Positions 12,806 to 25,043 of a stretch of 64,000 bases of DNA are shown here, piece after piece (position 1 is the first letter of the stretch; each line of letters begins with the position of its first letter). Origin of the DNA: Henckelia pumila (Eukaryota > Streptophyta > Magnoliopsida > Lamiales > Gesneriaceae); NCBI RefSeq assembly GCF_033568475.1, contig NC_133120.1, positions 88,182,151-88,246,150 of the forward strand, read 5' to 3'. The position numbers and the translations under genes are program-made. Below the pieces are notes generated by a model. That model saw only the letters and a list, made by a program, of their open reading frames with translations. It searched no databases and was not told the origin of the DNA.

Positions 12806-13076
12806 GGATCAAAAGCTCCGAAGGTACGATCGGAAGCTCCGAACAGGATCGGAAGCTCCGATGAGCGATCGGAGGCACCGATGTTATTACGTCAGGCATG
12901 ACGTGTGGTTGGATCGGAAGCTCCGATCAGGACCGGAAGCTCCGATCACCCCTATCCGGAGTCAACAAGTGATATTTTAACACGTGGCAGATCAGGATCT
13001 TCGGAAGCTCCGATGGCAGGATCGGACGTTCCGATCGAGGTTCGGACGTTCCGATCAAGGATCGGAAGTTCCGATC
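12806..13076 (+). promoter_or_regulatory. Array of ten GATCGGAAGCTCCGAT-like motifs in U3
   Basis: The near-palindromic 17-mer GGATCGGAAGCTCCGAT recurs ten times with small changes (for example GGACGTTCC in place of GGAAGCTCC). Spacing is irregular over about 270 bp, and the array ends 6 bp before the TATA box. The same array lies at about 18770-19038 in the 3' LTR. The position suggests binding sites for a transcription factor, but no binding protein is known to me. Confidence 0.8.
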
Positions 13077-13082
13077 GTTGTC

Positions 13083-13090
13083 TATAAATA
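13083..13090 (+). promoter_or_regulatory. TATA box of gypsy 5' LTR
   Basis: TATAAATA lies directly after the U3 motif array; transcription would begin roughly 30 bp downstream. The 3' LTR carries the same box at about 19045-19052. Confidence 0.8.
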
Positions 13091-14084
13091 GAAGGCCGAG
13101 ACTTCACTTTCATTTGCCAATTCCGAGTTCTCCTTTCCTTTCTAGTCCTTTTGGAGCTGTTCTAGTCTTCCTAGGCTTGGTCCGGAGATCGGCGAGGCAT
13201 TCGGTAGTCGTAGCGGAGTTGTGCCCAAGTTCTGGAGGCATCGACATCAAAGGGCTAACGACGGACGAAGGTATAGCTTTTGCTTCCTATAAATATTTAG
13301 GAGTATGCAATAGCTTAGTTAAGGCTTTTAGAGCACTTTGATGATAGTAGTATCATTTGGCAGTGTAGAGCAGACTATAGGCGTGGACCTAGAGTTGGTA
13401 GAGCTTGCACTGTATTGAGGTACGAAAGTACTGTTCGAGATATCCTGACTGAGTATACATGTATTATGTGACTGCATGATTTATATGCCATGATATTATG
13501 CTGCATTCATTTGCATCTTGTTGTATCTCTTTCGAGATGTCTGTTAGTAGGGTTGTACCCTATCCTGTTAGTGGATTGGACTTCCATCGATTTGGGTCCG
13601 GCGTATCCACGGTTATCTCGGTATGGGAGCCACCTCCTGAAGCGACGGCACAGCGTGCTACATACCAGGGCCCGGTCTGTCTCTGTTATCTGATCCTTGA
13701 CCTCGAGTCTCTAGGGAGTTCACTTTGCATGCATGTATACTCATACTCTCGCACTGAGCGTTTTATGCTCACGTCTCGTACTCTGTATTTTCTGGACACC
13801 CTATTCCATGGGGCAGGTTTGCGATTGGACGAGGAGGGGGGGATCCAGGAAGGGCTAGTCAGCGGTTGGCCGGCTGGAGCTTCGCTTAGGTTTTATTACT
13901 GTTGTTTGGGTTTTTACAGCTATTCGATTTGGTTGTATATTATTGGATAAATTACAGATTCCTTTACTTGGGGTTGTAAACTATTTATGGTTTCCGCAGT
14001 TTTATTCTGATATCTGTTTAATTAAGTTAATTGCATGCCTAAGTTCTGTTTAGTAGGTGATCCGGGTAAGGGTCACTACATTTA

Positions 14085-14096
14085 TGGTATCAGAGC
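14085..14096 (+). other. Primer-binding site, initiator Met tRNA
   Basis: TGGTATCAGAGC, the standard plant tRNA-iMet complement, lies 4 bp after the 5' LTR. Confidence 0.95.
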
Positions 14097-14145
14097 ATGC
14101 AAAAGAATTCTTGGGATTTAGTCTCATCTTGAGGTATTTTTGTAG

Positions 14146-17100
14146 ATGTCAAATCGTGACGACCAGAGTTCTCATGGCAGTGTTGGTGGGCGTTGGGGTG
14201 ATGCCAACCGGGAGCCTCGTCGAGAATGGCGTCATCGTCACCATGACGACGAGCGTTTCACTGTGCGTCGATTCTTAGCTATGGGTCCTAAGCCCTTAGT
14301 TGGAGGTGAGTTTTCGGAGGATGCGGAGAACTGGTTAGACCGCATGGAGACGACTTTTCAGACTTTCCAGTGCACCGAGGAGAAGAAGGTGGAGACCCTT
14401 GGCTATCTTCTGGATGGGCGTGCGCGCAGGTGGTGGAGGTTTACTTCTGCACCTTTTGTTGCAGCGAGAGGAGTGGCCACCTGGGCTGAGTTCCGCACAG
14501 CTTTCCAAAAGCGGTATTTTCTTCCTGCACTCCGTCAGTCGAAGGCAGGCGAGCTACTGAGTCTGCGACAGGGAGCCATGTCTATTGATGAGTATCAGCA
14601 GAGGTTCTTTGATCTGCTATCCTATTGCCCCGAGATTGCTGATAGCTCAGAGATGAAGTATAATCTGTTCCTTCAGGGCCTTAACCCTGAGATCCATGAT
14701 CGTGTGGCGGTTGGTGACGACATGTCCTACGAGGGTTTGGTGAGCCGTTGTCACCAGGCGGAGGACAGCATTCGGCGGAACAGGTCTTTCCCTCAGTCGA
14801 GGCCTGCTAGTTCTTTGGGTCCCCGTGCCCAATCTTTCAAGAAGTCTGGATCTACTTCTTCTTCCTCTGGTTCTGGAGGCATTGTCCGTTACGGTAAGAA
14901 GGACAAGTGTGATCACTGTGGGAAGAACCATCCATCCGACAAGTGTCGTAGAGCTTCTGGAGCTTGTTTTCGTTGTGGAGAGACTGGTCACATCCGGAGG
15001 GATTGTCCACTGTCTGGGGGAGGCGGTTCTGGTTCTGGTTCAGGATCGGGTTCTCAGGCCACCGTACAGCAGAGGTCGCAGGGACAGTCTGCTGGGAGTT
15101 TTCATTTGAGGCCACGAGCTTCTGGCCAGGTGTTTGCCCTGAGACATGATCAGGCTGTGGAGGAGAATGAGAAAGTCATAGCAGGTACATTTCTGCTTTA
15201 TGGTATACCTGCTCTTGTACTTATTGACACTGGTGCATCTCATTCCTTCATTTCTGCACGTTTTGTTAAGAGGCATAAGTTACCATGCATTGCACTAGAC
15301 GTAGTGATGTCTGTTTCTACTCCGACGGGCCAATCTGCTTTGGCTAAGCGTCTAGTGATGGGTTGCCCTTTAGAGTTCGAAGGGAACATTCTGTTAGCGA
15401 ATCTCATGGTCCTGGCGATGGACGACTTTGATTGCATTTTGGGAATAGATATGTTGACTACCTATCGAGCTTCAGTGGACTGCTATCAGAGATTAGTACG
15501 CTTTCATCCGGAGGGGAGTGAGAGCTGGTTTTTCTATGGTGAGGGATCGCGACCCCCGATGCCTTTGGTATTAGCTTTGAGAGCCTGTCGAGCTCTAGAG
15601 TCTGGCGGGGAAGGCTACCTTATCTATGCAGTTGATTTATCCGCTGAGAGTATTGGGATAGAGAGCATTCCTGTTGTGGATGAATTTCCAGATGTGTTTC
15701 CTGATGAGATTCCGGGTTTTCCTCCTGCAAGGGAAGTTGAGTTTGGCATAGAGTTGATGCCGGGTACTTCGCCTATTTCTAGAGCACCGTATCGTCTGGC
15801 TCCGTCAGAGATGCGTGAGTTGAAGAATCAGCTACAAGATCTTTTGGACAAGGGGTACATTCGTCCTAGTGTATCTCCTTGGGGAGCTCCTGTTCTCTTC
15901 GTAAAGAAGAAGGATGGGTCGATGCGGCTATGCATTGACTATCGGCAGCTGAATCGAGTGACTGTGAAGAACAAGTATCCGTTGCCTCGTATTGATGACT
16001 TGTTTGACCAGCTGCAGGGCACATCAGTTTACTCCAAGATTGACTTGAGATATGGGTATCATCAGTTGAGAGTCCATGATCAGGACGTAGCCAAGACTGT
16101 ATTCCGTACTCGCTATGGGCATTACGAGTTCCTAGTGATACCATTTGGTTTGACTAATGCGCCGGCTATATTCATGGATTTGATGAACCGTGTCTTCAGG
16201 GAGTACTTGGACAAGTTTGTCGTGGTCTTCATTGACAACATCTTGGTGTATTCATGTAATACGGAAGAGCATGTTTCTCACTTGCGGTTGGTACTACAGA
16301 CTCTTCGAGATGAGCATTTGTACGCCAAGCTGAGCAAGTGTGAGTTCTGGATGGATAGAGTGGTCTTTCTTGGCCATATCATATCCAGGGAGGGGATTTC
16401 TGTTGATCCAAGCAAGATTGAAGCGGTACTTAATTGGTCGCGTCCGACGACAGTTGCTGAGATCCGTAGTTTCCTGGGTCTAGCAGGGTATTATCGTCGC
16501 TTCATTCTGAACTTCTCTCAGTTAGCTCGACCGTTGACGCAGCTTACCCGCAAGGGTGTGGATTTCGAGTGGTCCTCCGAGTGTGAGGAGAATTTCCGTG
16601 AGCTTCGACGGCGGTTGACTTCTGCGCCGGTGTTGGTATTACCGTCAGGATCTGGAGGGTATGTAGTTTACACGGATGCTTCTCTTCAGGGGTTAGGCTG
16701 TGTCCTGACTCAGAATGGGCATGTGATCGCATACGCTTCTAGACAGCTAAAGCTTCACGAGGACAACTACCCAGTCCATGATTTGGAATTGACAGTCATT
16801 GTGTTCGCTTTGAAGATCTGGCGTCATTATCTGTATGGCGAGAAATTTGAGATCTTCACCGACCATAAGAGTCTCAAGTATTTGTTCACGCAGGCGGAGT
16901 TGAACATGAAGCAGAGACGTTGGATGGATTTGCTTAAGGACTATGATTGCGAGATTAAGTACCATCCGGGAGCTGCTAATCTCACCGCTTATGCTTTGAG
17001 TCGCAAGGTGCGACTATCCGCACTTCAGACTTGTTCGATTTCTAGTGCGATCAGTGACTGTTTTACTTCAGGTTATACCTTCAAGCATAAGAAAGGTATG

Positions 17101-18564
17101 CAGAGTATCCAGATGTTTGCGATATTATCTGAGCCAGCTTTGTATTCGCGGATCCGAGATGCTCAGATGTCTGATTCGAAGACCCAGCGTTTAGCTCGTC
17201 TAGCTAACGAGGGTAGCTCGTCTGGATTTCATTTTCAGTCAGATGGCTTTCTGTGTTTGTCTGGTAGGCTTGTGATTCCACAGGATGAAGAGTTGCGAGA
17301 GGAGATTTTGTCTCAGACACATCGCACTAAGTTGAGTATTCATCCTGGAAGCAACAAGATGTACAAGGATCTACGTACTCGTTTCTGGTGGAAGGGAATG
17401 AAACGCAGTGTTTATCAGTTTGTTTCGAGATGTTTGGTGTGTCAACAGGTCAAGGCAGAGCACTGACGACCTGAAGGATTGCTTCACAGTCTGCCTATTC
17501 CTGAATGGAAATGGGAGTTTATCACAATGGACTTTGTGACCCATTTGCCGGTATTCCCGAGGAACTGTGATGCTATCTGGGTTGTGGTGGATCGACTCAC
17601 CAAGTCAGCGCATTTCATTGCCTATAGCCGAGAGTACTCTGTGGATCGCATGGCACGGATGTACATTCAGGAGATCGTCCGACTTCATGGAGTGCCTGTG
17701 AGCATTGTCAGCGATCGGGACCCCAGGTTTACTTCTAGATTCTGGGGGAGTGTTCAGCGTGCGATGGGTACTACTCTCAGTTTGAGTACAGCCTATCATC
17801 CGGAGACTGATGGTCAGTCAGAGCGCACTATCCGTACGTTAGAGGATATGCATAGAGCGTGCGTCATGGATTTTGGTTCAGCTTGGCAGGATCATTTGTC
17901 GTTGATCGAGTTCGCTTATAACAACAGCTATCACACTAGTATTGGGATGGCACCTTTTGAGGCGTTGTATGGGCGACGTTGTCGTACTCCACTCTTCTGG
18001 GAAGAAGTGGGGGAGAGACAGGCTGAGGGACCGGAGTTTATCCAGCAAGCGATAGACATTGTTGATCAGATCAAGAAACGGATTAAGACTGCACAGGATC
18101 GTCAGGCCAGCTATGCTAATATCAAGCGTAGGCCCTTGCAGTTCGAGGTCGGGGAGAAAGTGTTTCTGAGAGTGTCACCTTTCCGCAAGATTCTCAGATT
18201 TGGCCTTAAGGGCAAGTTGTCTCCCAGATTTATCGGTCCGTTTGAGATCTTGGAGAGCATTGGCGATTTGGCTTATCGACTAGCTTTGCCACCGCATCTA
18301 TCCAGTATTCACGACGTGTTCCACGTATCTCTGTTGCGACGGTATGTGGCAGATGAATCTCATATCCTGCAGCGGTCTGAGGTTCAGGTAGACAAGGATT
18401 TGACTTATGTTGAGAAGCCTCTTCGTATCCTGGATTATAAGGATAAGGTTTTACGGAACAAAGTCATTCCTTTGGTTTTAGTTCAGTGGCAGCGCCGAGG
18501 CACTGAGGAAGCTACTTGGGAGCTTGAGGACAGGATGCGTAAAGACCATCCTGAGTTGTTTTGA
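14146..18564 (+). pseudogene. Gypsy gag-pol polyprotein with one stop and two active-site changes
   Basis: The single frame runs from the ATG at 14146 to TGA at 18562-18564, broken only by TGA at 17464-17466. In order: a retrotransposon gag domain; two zinc knuckles ([13 protein letters not shown] and [14 protein letters not shown], about 14905-15010); protease with DTGASHS (about 15226-15246); RT with the LCIDYRQLN and [10 protein letters not shown] blocks; RNase H with the YTDAS block; integrase with an HHCC finger, then D (MDFVT), D (VSDRDPRF) and E (DGQSERT); and a chromodomain-like tail with EEATWELE. Three faults are seen. The RT motif FIDD reads FIDN (codon 16237-16239). The RNase H motif ADALSR reads AYALSR (codon 16990-16992). 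The stop truncates integrase right after its zinc finger. All three are single-base C-to-T or G-to-A/T type changes. Confidence 0.95.
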
Positions 18565-18687
18565 TTTCATTCTTTAAGTTGAATTCAGTTGCAAACTCTG
18601 TAAACGTTTGATTCGAATAAAGAATGTTTCTGATTTCTGTTTTTGCATTCGGTACTTAAGATCTATTTTCGAGGACGAAATATCTTA

Positions 18688-18699
18688 AGTGGGGGAGAA
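18688..18699 (+). other. Polypurine tract of gypsy element
   Basis: AAGTGGGGGAGAA directly precedes the 3' LTR and would prime plus-strand synthesis. Confidence 0.9.
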
Positions 18700-20041
18700 T
18701 GTAGTAGCCCGTACCCTAATTGAGTAATTAAAGGATTAATGCTAATTAAATGAATTGGGTATCGGACGGATCGGAAGCTCCGAAGGCACGATCGGAAGCT
18801 CCGAACAGGATCGGAAGCTCCGATGAGCGATCGGAGGCACCGATGTTATTATGTCAGGCATGACGTGTGGTTGGATCGGAAGCTCCGATCAGGACCGGAA
18901 GCTCCGATCACCCCTATCCGGAGTCAACAAGTGATATTTTGACACGTGGCAGATCAGGATCTTCGGAAGCTCCGATGGCAGGATCGGACGTTCCGATCGA
19001 GGTTCGAACGTTCCGATCAAGGATCGGAAGTTCCGATCGTTGTCTATAAATAGAAGGCCGAGACTTCACTTTCATTTGCCAATTCCGAGTTCTCCTTTCC
19101 TTTCTAGTCCTTTTGGAGCTGTTCTAGTCTTCCTAGGCTTGGTCCGGAGATCGGCGAGGCATTCGGTAGTCGTAGCGGAGTTGTGCCCAAGTTCTGGAGG
19201 CATCGACATCAAAGGGCTAACGACGGACGAAGGTATAGCTTTTGCTTCCTATAAATATTTAGGAGTATGCAATAGCTTAGTTAAAGCTTTTAGAGCACTT
19301 TGATGATAGTAGTATCATTTGGCAGTGTAGAGCAGACTATTGGCGTGGACCTAAAGTTGGTAGAGCTTGCACTGTATTGAGGTACGAAAGTACTGTTCGA
19401 GATACCCTGACTGAGTATACATGTATTATGTGACTGCATGATTTATATGCCATGATATTATGCTGCATTCATTTGCATCTTGTTGTATCTCTTTCGAGAT
19501 GTCTGTTAGTAGGGTTGTACCCTATCCTGTTAGTGGATTGGACTTCCATCGATTTGGGTCCGGCGTATCCACGGTTATCTCGGTATGGGAGCCACCTCCT
19601 GAAGCGACGGCACAGCGTGCTACATACCAGGGCCCGGTCTGTCTCTGTTATCTGATCCTTGACCTCGAGTCTCTAGGGAGTTCACTTTGCATGCATGTAT
19701 ACTCATACTCTCGCACTGAGCGTTTTATGCTCACGTCTCGTACTCTGTATTTTCTGGACACCCTATTCCATGGGGCAGGTTTGCGATTGGACGAGGAGGG
19801 GGGATCCAGGAGGGGCTAGTCAGCGGTTGGCCGGCTGGAGTTTCGCTTAGGTTTTATTACTGTTGTTTGGGTTTTTACAGCTATTCGATTTGGTTGTATA
19901 TTATTGGATAAATTACAGATTCCTTTACTTGGGGTTGTAAACTATTTATGGTTTCCGCAGTTTTATTCTGATATCTGTTTAATTAAGTTAATTGAATGCC
20001 TAAGTTCTGTTTAGTAGGTGATCCGGGTAAGGGTCACTACA
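18700..20041 (+). repeat. 3' LTR of the gypsy element
   Basis: 1342 bp and near-identical to 12738-14080. It repeats the U3 motif array and the TATA box. The downstream TAAAC at 20042-20046 completes the target duplication. Confidence 0.95.
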
Positions 20042-20148
20042 TAAACAGTACAAATGAATATTCTTACTTGTTGAATATTTTTGACTTCTTCTTGTATTTT
20101 GGAGCGTCGAAAGTTATAGAGAACCTTCGAGCGATCGTGCTGATAACG
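20042..20148 (-). other. Copia leader start with putative primer site
   Basis: On the minus strand CGTTATCAGCACG directly follows the putative LTR end (reverse complement at about 20136-20148). This position suits a primer-binding site, but it is not the usual Met-tRNA complement and I have not identified the tRNA. The leader continues at 12737 beyond the gypsy insertion. Confidence 0.5.
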
Positions 20149-20437
20149 TGTTGTGAAAAAAGTAAAATTTATGGTAAAAAGTAAAAACTCCAAAACTCAA
20201 AATATATCAAAATCTACACTTTATAATATTTTTTGTCTCAAATCAATTATATTTTTCATCACAAATGAAGACCTATTTATAGATCCACATTTGATATTAG
20301 TCCAAAAATTAAAACATCATCATCTACATCATCACACACTAATTTTCCACATTTTACAACTCAATATTCAACATTCAACATTCAACATTCAACATTCAAC
20401 TTTAAATAATAATAATAATAATAACATATTTTCAACA
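20149..20437 (-). repeat. Putative 5' LTR of the host copia element
   Basis: The plus strand begins TGTTGTG and ends TTCAACA, giving TG...CA ends with a short inverted repeat. The minus strand has a TATA-like CTATAAATAG at about 20275-20284. A tandem ATTCAAC repeat (about 20363-20399) and a short AAT run lie in what would be U3. The outer limit is inferred; the partner LTR is outside the window. Confidence 0.55.
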
Positions 20438-22085
<1,648 letters not shown>

Positions 22086-22170
22086 CTACTTTACGTTCAG
22101 CTAGCACTAAAAAGGCTACTCCTAGTAGAAGTGGTAGAATTATTCCAATAATTTTAGCTAGAACTACATT
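22086..22170 (-). pseudogene. nad1: Fragment resembling mitochondrial nad1 (probable NUMT)
   Basis: On the minus strand this reads GIILPLLLGVAFLVLAERK, which I recognise as the first transmembrane region of NADH dehydrogenase subunit 1. In plants this protein is encoded by mitochondrial nad1 exon 1. The match is lost within about 100 bp on both sides, so only a scrap is present. It has no start codon and cannot be functional. A short mitochondrial insertion into nuclear DNA is the simplest reading. Confidence 0.65.
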
Positions 22171-22281
22171 TTATATTTTCTACTCACTTTCACATAAACC
22201 GAATTGTTTGCCTAAATCAGTACGTTATTGTCTAAATGCATATTCTATAAGAGCAAATGATTGTTGAAATACATATGTCTG

Positions 22282-22842
22282 AACTTATAAGTTTTAGGAA
22301 ACTACTTATCAGTTGTTTTGGAGCTTATAAGTTCTTTCAATTTGTTTAAAAATAATTTGGTCAAACATCTTATAAGTGGTCAAAATAATTTGTTTGACAA
22401 CTTTTAAGCTGTTTTTTAAAAAGATGGGGTGACCCAATTTTTTTAAAAAAAATCTTTTTTTAAAATTTTACTTCTCTAAAATAGTCTTTTATATTTCTAT
22501 AAATCTCCGTCATCTCATCCACTTATTAAATATTAAATATTTTTTTAAAAATAAATTTTTCAAAGAATATCAATTTTATAAATTAAAATATGACACATTT
22601 TTATTTTTTGTAATATAGGTTTATTATGATAAAAATTTAAAACTATTTTTAAATAACATTCATAGTATTATATCTTTTTTTAATAATTTTGACAATAAAA
22701 AAATCTTATAATGTCAAACACATCAATATCTTCAATTCGTTTAAAATATGTTCATCCAAACTTTAACACCTTATTTTTTAAATAAATGGTGATAGCTTAT
22801 AAGCTCCTAAACCAGCTTATAAACTCTTAAAACTTATAAGTT
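22282..22842. mobile_element. MITE-like element with CTTATAAG inverted repeats
   Basis: The left end reads AACTTATAAGTTTTAG and then AGCTTATAAG about 40 bp on. The right end, reverse-complemented, reads the same two phrases in the same order. The terminal inverted repeat is about 50 bp and imperfect. The interior is AT-rich and non-coding. I could not fix a target duplication. Confidence 0.6.
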
Positions 22843-23370
22843 ATTTTTAATAAACGTAGTCCTCAATTAGATTGACTGGGATGACAGTTTCTCATTCTGA
22901 ATCTGTAAAATCAAAATTTTGATCAAATCACACATCGCAGTAAACTAGGCCTTCTAATTCTTTAAGAGGTTTATCTAAAAGATTCGCAATATAACTAGGA
23001 AGACGTTTTAAATACCACTCTTAGACTTATCACAATTCACGTCATGTATTTGAAAACAAATAACAAATAAATACTTAATAAAATGTGAAGTCTTTTCGAT
23101 TTCCTTTTCAAAATTTAAATTTGGATCTCGAAAATATGAATTACATTAAAATGTTTGAATTGATTATACATTTCATTTAATTCGCTTACGATATTAAGTT
23201 GTCTTACTTTAATATATTTAGTTCTCAGATCTCTAATATATAATAAATAAAATATACAATTTGTATATAATTTTTCGTTTTCCAAATATTTGGCGATGAG
23301 TGTCGTTGTAAATTTTTAATTTATTAAATTGTTTATATATTGTATTATTATTATTATTATTTTTTAAGAA

Positions 23371-23406
<36 letters not shown>

Positions 23407-24037
23407 GAATATTAATAAAAAATTTATACGGACGTTTTTAACTTTTTCTCAAAGATACTAAAGTTTATAATCAAAATTTATTTAGAAGAGAAGGATTTTG
23501 GATTTTTTGAAAAATAGTTATTTGATAGATAAAATAATTTTTGATTTTTTAAACGTAAAAACAAGTTACAGTTCCACTCAGCGAATTTATCAAATGAAAT
23601 GATTGATGGCAAAAGATTGCTATCTTTATTTGAGTGTTATCTCAAATGATAAAATTATATTTTATATAATAATTTTTTGTGATAATGTTTAAAATGTAAG
23701 TATATTTCTTGTAATATATTTGAATAATTATCTAAATGCCTGTACTTATTAATTTTAACCATCAATTACTAACACTCCGCATGGGGCGAGGGAGACATTA
23801 CTCATTAGTGTGAGGTAGTAGTAGACATGTTTATGGTTTGCCATTTAATACAAATAAATTGAAATTTGAATTTTAGAGTGTGAGATAAAGAAGCTCGTAC
23901 AACTTGAAAGTAGAGTATTTCTACGTAATAATTAATGATACTGATCATTAGTGCATGAATTATAAATGTGAATAAATATGCTGTTTGAAGGTGATCATTT
24001 TTTTGCCTAATAATTGATGATCATTTTGCTGATTGAG

Positions 24038-24061
<24 letters not shown>
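22843..24061. other. AT-rich intergenic region
   Basis: No gene is visible. It contains an ATT microsatellite at about 23345-23405 and a TA repeat at about 24041-24067. Confidence 0.8.
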
Positions 24062-24071
<10 letters not shown>

Positions 24072-24205
24072 CTGCTATGCTGCCCACCAACTATGTCCAA
24101 CTCTGTGTCCATCATATACAAGTCAACTCACCTATTGTACGGGTCAACTCATGACTTGTACATGATGGCATGGTTAGTGTGAAGCATAACAAAACTCTAT
24201 ATATA
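24062..24205. mobile_element. Short MITE with TA-rich ends
   Basis: The left end (ATATATAGTTCTGCTATGCT) and the reverse complement of the right end (ATATATAGAGTTTTGTTATGCT) match with few differences. Inside, ACAAGTCAACTC and its near inverted partner also pair. About 144 bp, non-coding. The size and TA flanks are typical of Tc1/Mariner- or PIF-type MITEs; I cannot assign the family. Confidence 0.6.
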
Positions 24206-25043
24206 TGATGACTTGGAAATTGATGGCCGTACAATAAAAAATGATTAAAATATTGCCAGTTGAAAGGAATGCATTTCTAAGAAATGATTAAGACACCATG
24301 ATATGAAAATCATGTTGATAAAATGTTTCATATCTTAAATTTATTTTTGCTGAAAGGTTCATTTCTGAAAATTATGGTCGTACTACAAGTCGTGGAAATT
24401 GAAAGTTAATCGTTTTAAATGTTATAGGCAATGATCACAAAAAATCCAATAAGACCATTTTATGAATCATTTTCTGTGAAATAGTTCCCTTAATCGACCC
24501 AATCCATTGATTTTTTATGCCAAAAATATTATATAATTTTTATAATAGATATGAGTCAGATCAATCCGTTTTTACAAGAGACTTACTCAAATGATATTAA
24601 ATAGGAAGTGACGTGTATAAAACATATTTAATGAGTATCAATTTTTTTTATTCATTATATAATGATGTGAATATTTCAATTTTCAAATATGAAACGACGT
24701 GAATAAAACACATTTTATGAGTATCAATTTTTTTATTCAATTTATTATGATTTCTGGCAAATTAATACAAGGGCGTAGTTCATTAGTTTGATTGATCGAA
24801 CAAATTAAAATCTATGTTGAATAGATTTCACTTAGTTGTTTATTCTACGAAGACCATCTCGGGTGCTTATTTATCAACAGTTAGCCCACAATGAGGTCCA
24901 TTGGACCAATTTGAACATCATTGAGCCCAATTATCTTCAAGGCCCAATTCAATGGATCGACCCTGTCCCTATCCAACTCTGGCACACTCAGAGTTACATC
25001 GGTGAAACCAAGGAATCCATCTGTTTGCTGCATTTCTTGAAGA
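24206..25043. other. Upstream region of the lumazine synthase gene
   Basis: AT-rich up to about 24770, then less so. It must hold the promoter and 5' UTR of the gene that starts at 25044. I could not identify a convincing TATA box. Confidence 0.5.

Larger units (their letters stand above)
12738..14080 (+). repeat. 5' LTR of the gypsy element
   Basis: 1343 bp with TG...CA ends. U3 holds ten copies of a 17-bp motif close to GGATCGGAAGCTCCGAT between about 12806 and 13076. A TATA box follows at once. Small ORFs after the TATA box (13078-13950) are repeated in the other LTR and look non-coding. Confidence 0.95.
12738..20041 (+). mobile_element. Ty3/gypsy chromovirus (Tekay/Del-like), complete structure, inactive
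   Basis: LTRs at 12738-14080 and 18700-20041 begin TGTAGTAGCCCG and end CACTACA. A Met-tRNA primer site follows the first and a purine tract precedes the second. TAAAC flanks both ends (12733-12737 and 20042-20046). The polyprotein order is gag, protease, RT, RNase H, integrase, then a C-terminal chromodomain-like segment, which is the chromovirus order. By eye the LTRs differ at about 13 positions plus one indel, about 1%, so the insertion is fairly recent. Coding changes listed under the polyprotein make it incapable of autonomous movement. Confidence 0.96.
1..20437 (-). mobile_element. Host Ty1/copia LTR retrotransposon, degenerate, incomplete at left window edge
   Basis: On the minus strand the order is LTR (about 20149-20437), leader, gag, protease, integrase and reverse transcriptase, which is the Ty1/copia order. 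Two younger LTR elements interrupt it: 589-8973 inside pol and 12738-20041 inside the leader. Each is bounded by a 5-bp direct duplication of copia sequence. Removing both joins the copia parts collinearly. The reading frame has many stops and frameshifts, so the element is dead. The 3' part of pol and the 3' LTR lie left of the window. The outer LTR limit is inferred from TG/CA ends and is less certain than the coding parts. Confidence 0.85.

Noticed and set aside
12806-13076. Could the short repeated motifs be a CRISPR array?
   Set aside because: Spacing is irregular, the repeats vary, there are no cas genes and the DNA is a eukaryotic LTR.
12905-13950. Several ORFs of 60-150 codons after the gypsy TATA box, repeated at 18867-19819
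   Set aside because: They lie in the LTRs, are duplicated for that reason, differ by a one-base indel near the end, and show no domain.
14647-17799. Antisense and alternate-frame ORFs over the gypsy polyprotein
   Set aside because: Shadows of a long coding frame; none shows an independent motif.
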